Origin: Pseudolysinimonas kribbensis
GTDB taxonomy: Bacteria > Actinomycetota > Actinomycetes > Actinomycetales > Microbacteriaceae
Length of the DNA: 64,000 nt
Direction: 5' to 3'
Assembly: GCF_030161895.1 (NCBI RefSeq)
Contig: NZ_BSVB01000001.1
Coordinates: forward strand, 682,001-746,000
A program made the position numbers and the translations under genes. How positions within the stretch are numbered: position 1 is the stretch's first letter; each line of letters starts with the position of its first letter. A model generated the notes under the pieces. That model saw only the letters and a program-made list of their open reading frames with translations. It did no database searches and was not told the DNA's origin. This document shows positions 29,124 to 38,154 of this stretch, one piece after another.

Positions 29124-30128
29124 CTAGGCCGTGAGCGCGGGGACGACCTCGCGGCCGAAGGTCTCGAGGAACTCGCGCTGATTCCGGCCGACGTTGTGGA
29201 GGTAGACGCGATCGAAGCCGAGATCGAGGAAGGACTGGATGTGGGCGCGGTGCGCGTCGGGATCCGCCGAGATCAGGAGCTTGCCCGCGAAGTCCTCCGG
29301 GCGCACCATGCGCGCGAGCTGCTCGAACTCGAACGGCGACCGCACGTCGGACTTGCCGAACGGCATCGCGGCGAGCGGCCACTCCGTCATCGCGTTGCGG
29401 GCGGCCTCCTCGTCAGTCGCCGCCCAGCTCAGGTGCAGCCGCAGCACCTTCGTGCCGCCGCTGCGGCCGGCATCCCGGCGCCCGTCGTCGAAGCGCTGCA
29501 GGAGGGTCGCGAGCCGTTCGCGCGGCGCCTCCTCCGTCACGATCCCGTCGACGGTGCGCCCGGCCCGGCGTGCGGTAACCGGCCCCGCCGTGCCGATCAG
29601 GATCTCCGGTGCACGCTCGGGCATCGTCCAGAGCCGGGTCGCCTCGAGCCGGAAGAACGCGCCCTCGTGCTTGACGTCCTTGCCCGCGAGCGAGCCGGCG
29701 AACAGCTTCTTGATGACGTCGACGGCTTCGAACATGCGGTTGATCCGCTCGGGCGCCTCGGGCCAGTACTGCCCGACCACGTGCTCGTTGAGCGCCTCAC
29801 CGCTGCCGATGCCCAGCCAGTGCCGGCCCGGGTACATGGCCGCGAGCGTCGCCGACGCCTGCGCGACGACGGCCGGATGCCATCGGAACGTGGGCGCGGT
29901 GACCCCGGTCCCGAGGTCTCCCGCGGTCACCTGCCCTAGCGCCGAGAGCACGTTCCACACGAACGACGCCTGCCCCTGCTGCGGTGTCCAGGGCTGGAAG
30001 TGGTCGGCCGCCATGACGCCGGAGAATCCGTGCGCCTCGGCGTGCTGGGCGAGCTCGATCGCCTCGGTCGGATGGAACTGCTCCAGCATCGCGGCGTACC
30101 CGATCGACGCGGCGCGGGAGGCGGTCAT
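29124..30128 (-). CDS. LLM-family F420-dependent oxidoreductase (FGD-like)
   Basis: A 334-residue luciferase-like TIM-barrel flavin enzyme. The opening IGYAAMLEQFHPTEAIELAQ, then HFQPWTPQQGQASFVW, and GIGSGEALNEHVVG are typical of the F420-dependent glucose-6-phosphate dehydrogenase-like group within this family, which use F420 rather than FMN. TAGPVTARRAG is the second conserved stretch. The F420 synthesis genes nearby make the cofactor available. The exact substrate is unknown; a sugar phosphate or alcohol is plausible. Start ATG 30128. Confidence 0.85.
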   Translation of the reverse strand: MTASRAASIGYAAMLEQFHPTEAIELAQHAEAHGFSGVMAADHFQPWTPQQGQASFVWNVLSALGQVTAGDLGTGVTAPTFRWHPAVVAQASATLAAMYPGRHWLGIGSGEALNEHVVGQYWPEAPERINRMFEAVDVIKKLFAGSLAGKDVKHEGAFFRLEATRLWTMPERAPEILIGTAGPVTARRAGRTVDGIVTEEAPRERLATLLQRFDDGRRDAGRSGGTKVLRLHLSWAATDEEAARNAMTEWPLAAMPFGKSDVRSPFEFEQLARMVRPEDFAGKLLISADPDAHRAHIQSFLDLGFDRVYLHNVGRNQREFLETFGREVVPALTA

Positions 30129-30171
30129 CCCGCCATCCTGCCGCGCACGAGGCGCCATCCGCCCCGTGGGG

Positions 30172-30375
30172 TCACGCCTCGTCCTCGCGCAGCTCCCACG
30201 GGATCTCGTCCGGCGCGAGCTGGATCGGCTCGGCCGGCGGTGCGCCGAAGGGGATCGGCACGCCGTAGGGCGGCGACACGATGGGTCGCGCCATGGGGGG
30301 CGGCTCGACGTCGGGCGCCCGCCGGGTCGACTGCTCGATGAGCGCATCCGGATCATCGTCGTGGTTCGCGGCCAT
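30172..30375 (-). CDS. Small acidic protein, unknown function
   Basis: A 67-residue ORF with proline-rich middle (PPYGVPIPFGAPPAEP) and an acidic end, starting at ATG 30375 (MAANHDDDP); an ATG at 30393 is also in frame. No membrane segment or known motif. It is divergent from the aldolase gene and upstream of the oxidoreductase, with 43 bases between. Its composition is plausible for a real gene but nothing confirms it. Confidence 0.45.
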   Translation of the reverse strand: MAANHDDDPDALIEQSTRRAPDVEPPPMARPIVSPPYGVPIPFGAPPAEPIQLAPDEIPWELREDEA

Positions 30376-30404
30376 CCGCACCTCCGCACCCATTCTGCGC
30401 TCGC

Positions 30405-30410
30405 TACCGT
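30405..30410 (+). promoter_or_regulatory. Leaderless -10 of the aldolase gene
   Basis: TACCGT stands six bases before the ATG at 30417, the standard spacing for a leaderless actinobacterial start. Confidence 0.45.
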
Positions 30411-30416
30411 GGGGCG

Positions 30417-31175
30417 ATGACCACCGCCGCGCCCCTGCCCTCCCGCGATGTCCGCCCCGGGATCTGGTGCCAGCTCGGGGATGCCGTCGCGACGCGCATC
30501 GCCGCCCGTTCGGGCGCCGCGTGGGTCTGCCTCGACGCCCAGCACGGGCTGTTCGATCGCGCCGCGATCGCCGCGACGCTCGCGGCGCGCGACGACGACT
30601 GGGCGCCCGTCGCGATCCGCACGACCGCCGTCGATGCGGCGGAGATCGGGTATGCGCTCGACGCCGGCGCGGACTGGGTGATCGTGCCCCTCGTCGAGAC
30701 GGTGGAGCAGGTGCGCCGAGCCGTGGCCGCCGCCTACTACCCGCCGCTCGGCCGGCGCAGCTGGGGTCCGCTCACACCGGTGTGGGACCGACCGGCGCCC
30801 GACCCGGCGGCCGCGAACGCGGCGGGCCGGCTGTGGATCATGATCGAGACCGCCGAGGGCCTCGACGCTCTCGACGAGCTGTTCGCGGTGCCGGGCGTGA
30901 GCGGGGTGCTCGTGGGCCCCAACGACCTCGCGCTGTCGCTCGGCCTCGATCAGGATGCCATGCTCGCCGACACGCGTCCGGAGGCTCCCGTGCAGCGCAT
31001 CCTCGCGGCCGCGACGCGCGCCGGGATCGTCGCCGCCGCGTTCGGCGGCACCCCCGAGCGCGGTGCGCGCCTGCTCGCGCAGGGCTACGGGTACGTCATC
31101 GTCGGCACGGATGCCGCCGCTCTCGCCACGGGGGTGCGGGGGCTGCTGGCTCAGTCGCGCGCCGAGGCGAGGTAG
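30417..31175 (+). CDS. HpcH/HpaI-family aldolase/citrate lyase
   Basis: A 252-residue TIM-barrel class II aldolase of the HpcH/HpaI family, which cleaves 2-keto-4-hydroxy acids in the presence of a divalent metal. Motifs visible are [17 protein letters not shown] (general-base region), [16 protein letters not shown] (metal-binding Glu) and [14 protein letters not shown] (metal-binding Asp). It is transcribed away from the 30172 gene and converges on coaD, overlapping its end by 25 bases. The natural substrate is not evident from neighbours. Confidence 0.85.
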   Translation: MTTAAPLPSRDVRPGIWCQLGDAVATRIAARSGAAWVCLDAQHGLFDRAAIAATLAARDDDWAPVAIRTTAVDAAEIGYALDAGADWVIVPLVETVEQVRRAVAAAYYPPLGRRSWGPLTPVWDRPAPDPAAANAAGRLWIMIETAEGLDALDELFAVPGVSGVLVGPNDLALSLGLDQDAMLADTRPEAPVQRILAAATRAGIVAAAFGGTPERGARLLAQGYGYVIVGTDAAALATGVRGLLAQSRAEAR

Positions 31176-31639
31176 TCGGCGACGGCACGCGGCACGTAGG
31201 GCGCCACGTCGCCGCCGAGCGAGGCCACCTGCCGCACGAGCGAGCTCGAGACGTGGGCGTGGGCGGGATCCGGCAGCATGAAGACGGTCTCGACCCCCGC
31301 GAGGTTGCGGTTGACGATCGCCATGGGCGTCTCGTAGGCGACGTCGACCTGCGACCGGATGCCCTTCACGAGCGCGGTCGCGCCGACATCCGTCGCGTAG
31401 TCCACGAGCAGGCCGACGCTCCAGCTGGTGACGATGATCTGACCCGCCACCTCCGCCTCCGCGAGCGCGTCCTGGATGAGCGACACGCGCTTGGCGATCG
31501 GCAGCAGCGCCGTCTTGCCCGGGTTGTGCACGACGAGCACGTGGATCTCGTCCCACAGCCGTGCGGCACGCGCGATGACGTCGAGGTGGCCGAGCGTGAC
31601 CGGGTCGAACGAGCCGGGCACGACCGCGATGCGCGTCAT
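31151..31639 (-). CDS. coaD: Phosphopantetheine adenylyltransferase CoaD
   Basis: CoaD transfers AMP from ATP to 4'-phosphopantetheine, the fourth step of coenzyme A synthesis. The 162-residue protein opens [19 protein letters not shown], with the TxGH nucleotidyltransferase motif. [13 protein letters not shown] and [13 protein letters not shown] (ATP-binding) are also conserved. A TAGGCT box six bases before the ATG indicates a leaderless transcript. In many actinobacteria coaD follows rsmD; here corA, recG and the catabolic operon lie between. Confidence 0.95.
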   Translation of the reverse strand: MTRIAVVPGSFDPVTLGHLDVIARAARLWDEIHVLVVHNPGKTALLPIAKRVSLIQDALAEAEVAGQIIVTSWSVGLLVDYATDVGATALVKGIRSQVDVAYETPMAIVNRNLAGVETVFMLPDPAHAHVSSSLVRQVASLGGDVAPYVPRAVADYLASARD

Positions 31640-31661
31640 GGTCCGAGCCTATCCGGCGCGA

Positions 31662-32413
31662 TCACCAGGCCGTCCAGCCTCCGTCGACCGCGAGCACGTG
31701 GCCGGTGATCGAGCCGCTCCGCGGGGCGAGCAGGAAGCAGGTGGCCGCCGCGACCTCCTCGACGGTGGCCAGACGCCCGCCGGGGATGCGCGAGAGCACC
31801 TCGGCGCGGAACTCCGGCCGCGCGAGGTTCGCGCGGGTGAATTCGGTCTCGACGAAGGTGGGCGCGACCGCGTTGACCGTGATGCCCGCCGGCGCCCATT
31901 CGACGGCGAGCCCGCGGACCATCCCGTTGACCGCGTGCTTGCTCGCGGCGTACGGCACCCGATCCGGGAAGCCGACCGAGCCGAGCTGCGAGGACATCGC
32001 GACGATGCGACCGCCGCCGTGCGCGGTCAGCACCGGATGCAGTGCGCGGCATGCCACGAACGCGGCGCGCACGTTCACCGCGAAGATGGCGTCGAAGTCG
32101 TCCATCGGGTACCCGGCGGCCGGCGCCGGGCGGTTCATCCCGGCCGACAGCACCGCCCCCACAGCGGCTCGGCCGCGTCGGCCTGGGCGATCGCCTCCTC
32201 CATGGCCGCGTCGTCGGTCGCATCCGCGGCATGGGTCCGGGCACGACCTCCGGCGTCGACGATGCGCGCCGCGACGCCGTCGAGCTCGCCGCGGGTGCGT
32301 GCGACCAGTGTGACGAGCGCGCCCCGCGCGGCCGCCTCCTCGGCGACGCCGGCCCCGATGCCGCGACCCCCGCCGGTCACGAGCACATGACGTCCGTCGA
32401 GTTCCCCGCTCAT
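31662..32413 (-). CDS. Short-chain dehydrogenase/reductase, frame broken
   Basis: A classical SDR of about 250 residues. The nucleotide loop is VLVTGGGRGIGAGVAEE near residue 10, the catalytic serine is in IVAMSSQLGSVG, and the YxxxK motif is YAASKHAVNG. The C-terminal AVDGGWTAW is the usual SDR ending. The frame is lost at the C run 32156-32160; one extra base joins AEPLWG to AVLSAGMNRP. Its ATG 32413 overlaps the stop of the LacI gene. As the last gene of the HpsN-like operon it probably oxidises a hydroxyl group of the same substrate; the substrate is not known. Confidence 0.82.
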
Positions 32414-33410
32414 GCCGCGCCTCCGGTGCTCGTCCGTTCGATCAGTTCGACCGGCAGGACCTCGCGGCGCGGCGGCAGCGACGGGTCCTCGATGCGCCCC
32501 GCCAGCAGGTCCACCGCGCGCTGGGCCATCCGCGCGGTGGGCTGTCGCACGGTGGTCAGCCCGACGATGGCCCACCCGGCGGCGGCGATGTCGTCGAATC
32601 CCGCGACCGCGACATCCCGGGGCACCCGCAGGCCGAGCTCGCGTGCGGCGTTGAGCGCGGCGAGCGCGATCGTGTCGTTGTGCCCGACGATCGCCGTCGG
32701 TCGCTCGCCGCGCGACAGCATCGCGTCCGCGGCGACGCGCGCGGTCGACGCGGCGAAGCCGGCCGGGGTGGTCTGCACGGTGAGCCCGAGCTCCCGGGCC
32801 CGCGCCGCGAACCCCTCGCCCCGCTGCCGCGCCGTCGACGTGCCGGGATCCCCCTCGAGCACACCCACGGTGCGATGGCCGCGGCGATGCAGCAGCTCGG
32901 CCATGAGGGCGGCTCCCCCGCGTTGTCGCTCTCCACGGTATCGACCGCGATCGGCAGGGTGCGATGGGCGAGCACGACCGGGAACCCGGATGCCACGAGC
33001 TCGCGCACGGCCGACGAGTCGTCCGTCGCAGCGGTGACGATGATGCCGTCGACGCGCTGCCGCAGCAGCGACTCGATCGCCGTCGCCTCGCCCTCGGCGC
33101 CCCCGCTCGCCGCGTTCTGCAGCAGCATCCGCCCGCCCCGCGCGCCGAGCGCGGCGCCGAGCGCCTCGAGGAACTCGGGATAGAAGGGGTTCAGGATGTC
33201 GGAGACCACCACTCCGACCGTCCCGGTGCGGCGCGTCACGAGACCTCGCGCGACGTCGTTTGGCCGGTAGCCGAGGTCACGGGAGGCCGCGAGCACCCGC
33301 TCGCGTGCGGCCGCCGAGACGACGCCCCCGTTGAGCGCCCGCGAGACGGTGGCCTGCGACAGCCCCGTGGCGCGCGCGACGTCGACGCTCGTGACGGGGT
33401 GCGGGCTCAC
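32410..33410 (-). CDS. LacI-family transcriptional regulator, frame broken
   Basis: A LacI/GalR repressor of about 333 residues. The N-terminal helix-turn-helix with hinge helix is SVDVARATGLSQATVSRALN. A periplasmic-binding-like sensor domain follows, with GVVVSDILNPFYPEFL and VAVAGFDDIAAA. The frame is lost at the C run 32915-32919; one extra base restores NAGGAALMAELLHRRGH. The start GTG 33410 overlaps the stop of the HpsN-like gene. It very likely binds the tandem operator at 34743-34773 and represses this operon until a ligand is present. Confidence 0.88.
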
Positions 33411-34735
33411 GCGCGCACCGGTGCGGGTTGGTGGTCGGTCCAGCGCAGCGACGTGCCGCGCACGCGGGCGGTGCGCACATCGCCCGCTCGGGCGTGTCCC
33501 TCGAAGAGCTCGACGCGGGCCGCCCGGCCGCAGATCTCGCCGAGCAGGGCGCTCGACTCCGGGTCGGTGACCTCCTGGTAGGTCACGGTCTTCAGGTACT
33601 TGCCCACCCAGAGCCCGCCCGTGTAGCGCGCGGCTCCGCGCGTCGGGAGCACGTGATTGGTGCCGATCACCTTGTCACCGTACGAGACGGTCGTGCCCTC
33701 CCCCAGGAACAGCGCGCCGTACTGGTGCATGCGCTGCAGCGCCTCACGCGGGTCGCTCATCAGCACCTCGACGTGCTCGAACGCGAGGTCGTCGGCGAGC
33801 ACCCAGGCGTCGTCGCGGCTCGTCACCACGAGGACCCGGCCGAAGTCGCGCCAGGCGGGTTCGGCCATGTCGCGCGTCGGCATCCCGGGCAGCAGCTCCT
33901 CGACGAGCTGGAGCGTTCGCCGCGCGACCTCCTCGTCGGTCGAGATGAGCACGGCCGGCGACTCGGGACCGTGCTCGGCCTGCGAGAGCAGGTCCACGGC
34001 GGCGATGAAGGGGTCCGTCGTCTGGTCCGCGAGCACCAGGATCTCGGTCGGGCCGGCGAACAGGTCGATCCCGACCGTGCCGTAGAGCTGCTTCTTCGCC
34101 TCGGCGACGTAGGCGTTGCCGGGCCCCGCGATGAGGTCGACGGCCGCCATGCTCTCGGTGCCGAGCGCCATCGACGCCACCGCCTGCACCCCGCCGACCA
34201 GGTGGATCTCGTCGGCGCCCGCGAGCGACATCGCGGCGATCGTCGCGGCGGGGATCTCGCCCCGGATCGGCGGCGTGCAGGCGACGACGCGCGGCACGCC
34301 GGCGACCTTCGCGGTCACGATCGTCATGTGCGCCGAGGCCGTGAGCGGATACCGGCCCCCGGGGATGTAGGCGCCGGCGGCCTGCACCGGGATGCTCTTC
34401 TGCCCGAGTCGCACCCCCGGAAGCGTCTCGAGCTCGAAGTCGGTGAGCGACGCGCGCTGGGCCTCGGCGAAGCGGCGCACCTGCGCCTGCACGAACCGGA
34501 TGTCGTCGACGACCTGCTGCGGGACGCTCGCCACGATCTCGGCGATCCGCGCATCGCTCAGGCGGAACGACTCCGGCGTCCACCCGTCGAAGCGCTCGGA
34601 GTACTCGCGCACGGCCGCGTCGCCGCGCTCGCGCACGTCGGCGATGATCCCGCGGACGGTGTCGCGCACCCCCTCGTCGTCGCTCGGGGCGAGCTTGCCG
34701 CTCGCGTCCTTCAGGGTCGTGTACTCGACGGTCAT
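33407..34735 (-). CDS. Histidinol dehydrogenase-family protein, HpsN-like (sulfopropanediol dehydrogenase-like)
   Basis: A 442-residue protein with the HisD fold: PVQAAGAYIPGGRYPLTASA, VGGVQAVASMALGTES, GPGNAYVAEAKKQLYG, DLFAGPTEILVLAD and the zinc-site region SQAEHGPES. The AYIPGGRYPL and ACTPPIRGE stretches are closer to HpsN, the sulfopropanediol 3-dehydrogenase subgroup, than to biosynthetic HisD. No other his gene is nearby; instead the gene leads an operon with LacI and a dehydrogenase, the mark of a catabolic role. It starts at ATG 34735, six bases after a -10 inside the operator. The exact sulfonate or polyol substrate is inference. Confidence 0.8.
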   Translation of the reverse strand: MTVEYTTLKDASGKLAPSDDEGVRDTVRGIIADVRERGDAAVREYSERFDGWTPESFRLSDARIAEIVASVPQQVVDDIRFVQAQVRRFAEAQRASLTDFELETLPGVRLGQKSIPVQAAGAYIPGGRYPLTASAHMTIVTAKVAGVPRVVACTPPIRGEIPAATIAAMSLAGADEIHLVGGVQAVASMALGTESMAAVDLIAGPGNAYVAEAKKQLYGTVGIDLFAGPTEILVLADQTTDPFIAAVDLLSQAEHGPESPAVLISTDEEVARRTLQLVEELLPGMPTRDMAEPAWRDFGRVLVVTSRDDAWVLADDLAFEHVEVLMSDPREALQRMHQYGALFLGEGTTVSYGDKVIGTNHVLPTRGAARYTGGLWVGKYLKTVTYQEVTDPESSALLGEICGRAARVELFEGHARAGDVRTARVRGTSLRWTDHQPAPVRA

Positions 34736-34741
34736 GCCGTC

Positions 34742-34773
34742 ACTGTATACGTATCCAATGGATACGTATACAG
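34742..34773 (-). promoter_or_regulatory. Tandem palindromic LacI-type operator over the promoter of the HpsN-like operon
   Basis: A perfect 31-base palindrome (34743-34773) with a one-base centre. Each half is itself a LacI-type site with a central CG: TGTATACGTATCCA (34744-34757) and TGGATACGTATACA (34759-34772), 15 bases centre to centre. The -10 TACAGT (minus strand, 34747-34742) overlaps the proximal site and stands six bases before the ATG. Bound repressor would cover the promoter. The match to the LacI gene in the same operon makes autoregulation likely. Confidence 0.75.
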
Positions 34774-34799
34774 CACACGCGACGACTCGCGCCCGCGCC

Positions 34800-36992
34800 T
34801 CACCCCTTCGCGAGGAACGCCCGCTCGGCCTCGTCGAGGCGACGGGCGAGGGCCGCACGCAGTGCGACGTGCCCGGTGAGGTCGGGGTCCCGTTCGAGCA
34901 CCGCCTGGACGGCATCCCGGGCATCGGCGATGAGGTCGCCGTCGCGCGCCACCCGCAGCAGCTGCAGGGACGAGCGCCCGCCCGATTGAGCGCGACCCAG
35001 CACGTCGCCCTCGCGGCGCAGCTCGAGGTCGGTCTGCGCGAGCTCGAACCCGTCGAGGGTGGCGGCGACCGCGTCGACCCGCTCGCGGGCCGGGGTGCCG
35101 GGCTCGGCGTCGGTGACGAACAGGGCGAGGCCGGGAACCCCGCCGCGGCCGACCCGCCCGCGCAGCTGGTGCAGCTGCGCGACGCCGAAACGATCGGCAT
35201 CCAGCACGACCATCGTCGAGGCGTTCGGGACGTCGACGCCCACCTCGATGACCGTGGTCGCGACCAGCACGTCGATGTCGCCGGCGGCGAAGGCGCGCAT
35301 GGTGGCGTCCTTCTCGTCGGAGCTCATGCGGCCGTGCAGCGGCTCGATGCGGCGACCCTCGAGCTCCGGATGCCGGCGCAGCATCGCGAGCGTGGACGTC
35401 ACGTTCGCCGGAGGGCGAGGCGCCTCGCCCTCCGGCTCGGGTGCGACCTCGTCACCCTCCTCGACGGCCTTCGCGTCGATCGCCGGCACGACGACGAAAC
35501 CCTGCCGCCCCTGGCCGAGCTCCTCCGAGAGCCGCTGCCAGATCCGCCCCTCCCAGCCCGGGTGGTCGGCCAACGGCACCACGAACGACTCGATGGGTGC
35601 GCGGCCCGCGGGCAGCTCGCGGATCGTGGAGACGTCGAGATCGCCGAACACCGTCATCGCCACGGTGCGCGGGATCGGCGTCGCGGTCAGCACGAGCACG
35701 TGCGGCGACTGCCCCTTGAGCCGCAGCGCCTCGCGCTGGTCGACGCCGAACCGGTGCTGCTCGTCGACGACGACGAGGCCGAGATCGGCGAACTGCACCC
35801 GGTCGCCGAGCAGCGCGTGCGTGCCGACGACGATCGCGGCGCCCCCGCTCGCGGCGGCGAGCAGCGCGCGGCGGCGGTCCGCCGCGGGCATCGAGCCGGT
35901 GAGCAGGATCGGCCGAAGGCGCGCCGCGAGATCCGGGCCGAGGGCGCCCACGAGCGAGCGCAGATGCTGGCCGGCGAGCACCTCCGTCGGAGCGAGGAAC
36001 GCGGACTGACCTCCCGAATCGGCGACGGCGAGCATCGCGCGCAGCGCGACGAGCGTCTTGCCCGAGCCGACCTCGCCCTGCACGAGCCGGTTCATCGGGG
36101 TGCCGGACGCGAGGTCGCGCTCGATCTCGGCACCCACCGCGAGCTGGTCGCCCGTGAGCGCGAACGGCAGGCGTTCCTCGAACTCCGCGGAGCGCGATCC
36201 GGGCCGCCGCTCGGCCGTCGACTCGGCGTGCCGCTCCGCGCGATCGCGCAGCAGAGCCGCCTGCAGCACGAACGCCTCCTGGAAGCGCAGCGCCTCCTGG
36301 GCGGCATGCCAGTCGGCGTCGGTCGCCGGCCGGTGCACGAGCTCGAGCGCGCGCCGGAACGGGATGAGTCCCCGCGCCTCGGAGGCATCCGGCGGCACCG
36401 GGTCGTCCAGCACCGCCGGCAGGGTGTCGAGGGCGACGCCGATCGCCTTGGCGAGCTGCCAGCTCGCGAGCGTCGAGATCGCGGGGTAGATGGGGATGGG
36501 GGTCTCCGCCCAGCCCGCGGCGCGGTCGATCGCCGCGCCGGCATCGCCGCCGTCCCCGTCTCCGAAGAGCTCGTAGTCGGGATGCGCGAGCTGGCGCGCG
36601 CCGCGGTACGCGCCCACCTTGCCCGCGAAGATGCCGCGCACCCCCGGTCGCAGATCGTTCTTGCGCCACGCCTGGTTGAAGAACGTGAGAGTCAGGATGC
36701 CGCGCCCGTCGCTGATCGACACCTCCAGGAGCGACCCGCGCCGGTTGCGCATCGGCCGCTCCGAGACCGACCGCACCTCGGCGACGATCGTGACCGCCTC
36801 GTCGATCGTCAGTTCGTCCAGCGCTGTCAGCTCTCCGCGCCGGGCGTAGCGCCGCGGGTAGTGGGCCAGCAGCTCGCCCACCGTCGCGTAGCCGAACGCC
36901 TTCTGCACCGCCTGCGCGGTGCGGCCGCCCAGCACGGTGGTGAGCCTCGCGTCCAGCGCGGCGGGCATGCCGGGCGTCGAGCTCAGAGCCAT
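34800..36992 (-). CDS. recG: ATP-dependent DNA helicase RecG
   Basis: RecG is a superfamily 2 helicase that reverses stalled replication forks and resolves branched DNA. The 730-residue protein has the N-terminal wedge/OB region (LTALDELTIDEAVTIVAEV), Walker A QGEVGSGKTLVALRA, the DEQH box VVDEQHRFG, LTATPIPRT (motif III), and the C-terminal helicase motifs ATTVIEVGVDVPNA and QLHQLRGRVGRG. The gene is intact. Its ATG 36992 overlaps the end of corA by ten bases. rsmD lies beyond corA, in keeping with the actinobacterial recG-rsmD neighbourhood. Confidence 0.95.
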   Translation of the reverse strand: MALSSTPGMPAALDARLTTVLGGRTAQAVQKAFGYATVGELLAHYPRRYARRGELTALDELTIDEAVTIVAEVRSVSERPMRNRRGSLLEVSISDGRGILTLTFFNQAWRKNDLRPGVRGIFAGKVGAYRGARQLAHPDYELFGDGDGGDAGAAIDRAAGWAETPIPIYPAISTLASWQLAKAIGVALDTLPAVLDDPVPPDASEARGLIPFRRALELVHRPATDADWHAAQEALRFQEAFVLQAALLRDRAERHAESTAERRPGSRSAEFEERLPFALTGDQLAVGAEIERDLASGTPMNRLVQGEVGSGKTLVALRAMLAVADSGGQSAFLAPTEVLAGQHLRSLVGALGPDLAARLRPILLTGSMPAADRRRALLAAASGGAAIVVGTHALLGDRVQFADLGLVVVDEQHRFGVDQREALRLKGQSPHVLVLTATPIPRTVAMTVFGDLDVSTIRELPAGRAPIESFVVPLADHPGWEGRIWQRLSEELGQGRQGFVVVPAIDAKAVEEGDEVAPEPEGEAPRPPANVTSTLAMLRRHPELEGRRIEPLHGRMSSDEKDATMRAFAAGDIDVLVATTVIEVGVDVPNASTMVVLDADRFGVAQLHQLRGRVGRGGVPGLALFVTDAEPGTPARERVDAVAATLDGFELAQTDLELRREGDVLGRAQSGGRSSLQLLRVARDGDLIADARDAVQAVLERDPDLTGHVALRAALARRLDEAERAFLAKG

Positions 36993-38041
36993 CCGCGCCG
37001 TTTGAACACGATGTACAGGATGAGCATGAACAGTGCCATGATCCCGAGCGCCATCGGGTAGCCGAACACCCAGCCGAGTTCGGGCATGTTGCGGAAGTTC
37101 ATGCCGTAGATGCCGGCGATGAGCGAGGGGGCGAACAGGATGGCGGCCCATCCCGCGATGCGCCGCGACTCGATCGCCTGCTGGTTGCTCGCCTCGCTGA
37201 GCGCGCGCGCCTCCTCCGTCTGGCGCTGACCGACGAGCGAGGTGTTCACCGCGAGGATGTCGCGCAGCAGCACGCGGAACTCCTCGATGCGCTCCTTGGC
37301 CTGGGTCACGTGGTCGGCGACGTCGCGCAGGTACTGCTCGAGCACCTCGCCCACGTAGCCGTCCGCGAAGCCCGTGGAGAGGGTCTGGATGATCGCGCTG
37401 AGCGGTGAGACGGCTCGCTCGAACTCGATCACCTCGCGATTGAGCTCGTAGATGCGACGGGACACCCGGGGGTCGCCGTCGAACACCTGCGTCTCGATCT
37501 CGTCGATGTCGTTGGCGAGCCCTGCGACGACCGGGCCGTAGCCGTCCACGACGGCGTCGAGGATGCCGTAGAGCACCGCCTCGGTGCCCTCCTTGAGCGT
37601 GTCGGGCGAGGTCTCCATCCGGCGGCGGACCCCCGCGAGGTCGGGGCTCTCGCTGTGCCGCACGGTGATCAGGAAGTTCGTGCCCGCGAAGACGTGCAGC
37701 TCGCCGAAGACGACCTCCTCGGCCGCGTCGTCGTAGTGCGCGGCCTTCAGCACCATGAACAGCGTGTCGCCGTAGCGCTCGAGCTTGGGGCGCTGATGAC
37801 CCTGGGCCGCGTCCTCGATCGCGAGCTCGTGCAGGCCGAACGCGGACTTCAGCTCGGCGAGCTCCGCGGCATCCGGGCGGTACAGGCCGATCCAGGCCAG
37901 CGCCGTGGGATGGGCGCCGAGCATGTCGAAGGTCTCGTGCAGCGACGAGGGCGACGCGATGCGCGCGCCGTTCTCGTACACCGCGTTGGTGACGACCCCC
38001 GAGCGCCGCGCTCCGGCGCGCTCCGAGGAGGTGTCGGCCAT
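36983..38041 (-). CDS. corA: CorA-type magnesium/cobalt transporter
   Basis: A 352-residue CorA/MIT-family channel for Mg2+ (and Co2+/Ni2+). A large N-terminal cytoplasmic funnel is followed by two C-terminal membrane helices (AGWAAILFAPSLIAGI and LGIMALFMLILYIVFKR). The selectivity motif is YGMNF, and the loop after it is NMPELGWVFG, as in the family. Long helices with EEFRVLLRDILAVN form the stalk. The start ATG 38041 is chosen over an in-frame GTG at 38047. It is inserted between recG and rsmD, which usually sit next to each other. Confidence 0.93.
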   Translation of the reverse strand: MADTSSERAGARRSGVVTNAVYENGARIASPSSLHETFDMLGAHPTALAWIGLYRPDAAELAELKSAFGLHELAIEDAAQGHQRPKLERYGDTLFMVLKAAHYDDAAEEVVFGELHVFAGTNFLITVRHSESPDLAGVRRRMETSPDTLKEGTEAVLYGILDAVVDGYGPVVAGLANDIDEIETQVFDGDPRVSRRIYELNREVIEFERAVSPLSAIIQTLSTGFADGYVGEVLEQYLRDVADHVTQAKERIEEFRVLLRDILAVNTSLVGQRQTEEARALSEASNQQAIESRRIAGWAAILFAPSLIAGIYGMNFRNMPELGWVFGYPMALGIMALFMLILYIVFKRRGWL

Positions 38042-38076
38042 CGTCACGCCCCGATGCTAGTCGGCCCCCGGGCCCC

Positions 38077-38143
38077 GCCCGCGAATGACCACTTTGTGCA
38101 GCTCCTCCGCCGCGCGCGTCGCGAAATCCGGTCATTCGCGGGC
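38077..38143. repeat. 14-base inverted repeat between corA and rsmD
   Basis: GCCCGCGAATGACC at 38077-38090 and its exact reverse complement GGTCATTCGCGGGC at 38130-38143 flank a 39-base spacer. It lies in the divergent gap, close to the rsmD start. It might be a regulator site, a stem-loop or a copy of a dispersed element; nothing else in the window repeats it. Confidence 0.5.
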
Positions 38144-38154
38144 AGAGTGTGGGG

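Noticed and set aside
33407..34735. Biosynthetic hisD of a histidine operon
   Set aside because: No other his gene is nearby, the neighbours are catabolic and regulatory, and the sequence resembles HpsN in diagnostic stretches.
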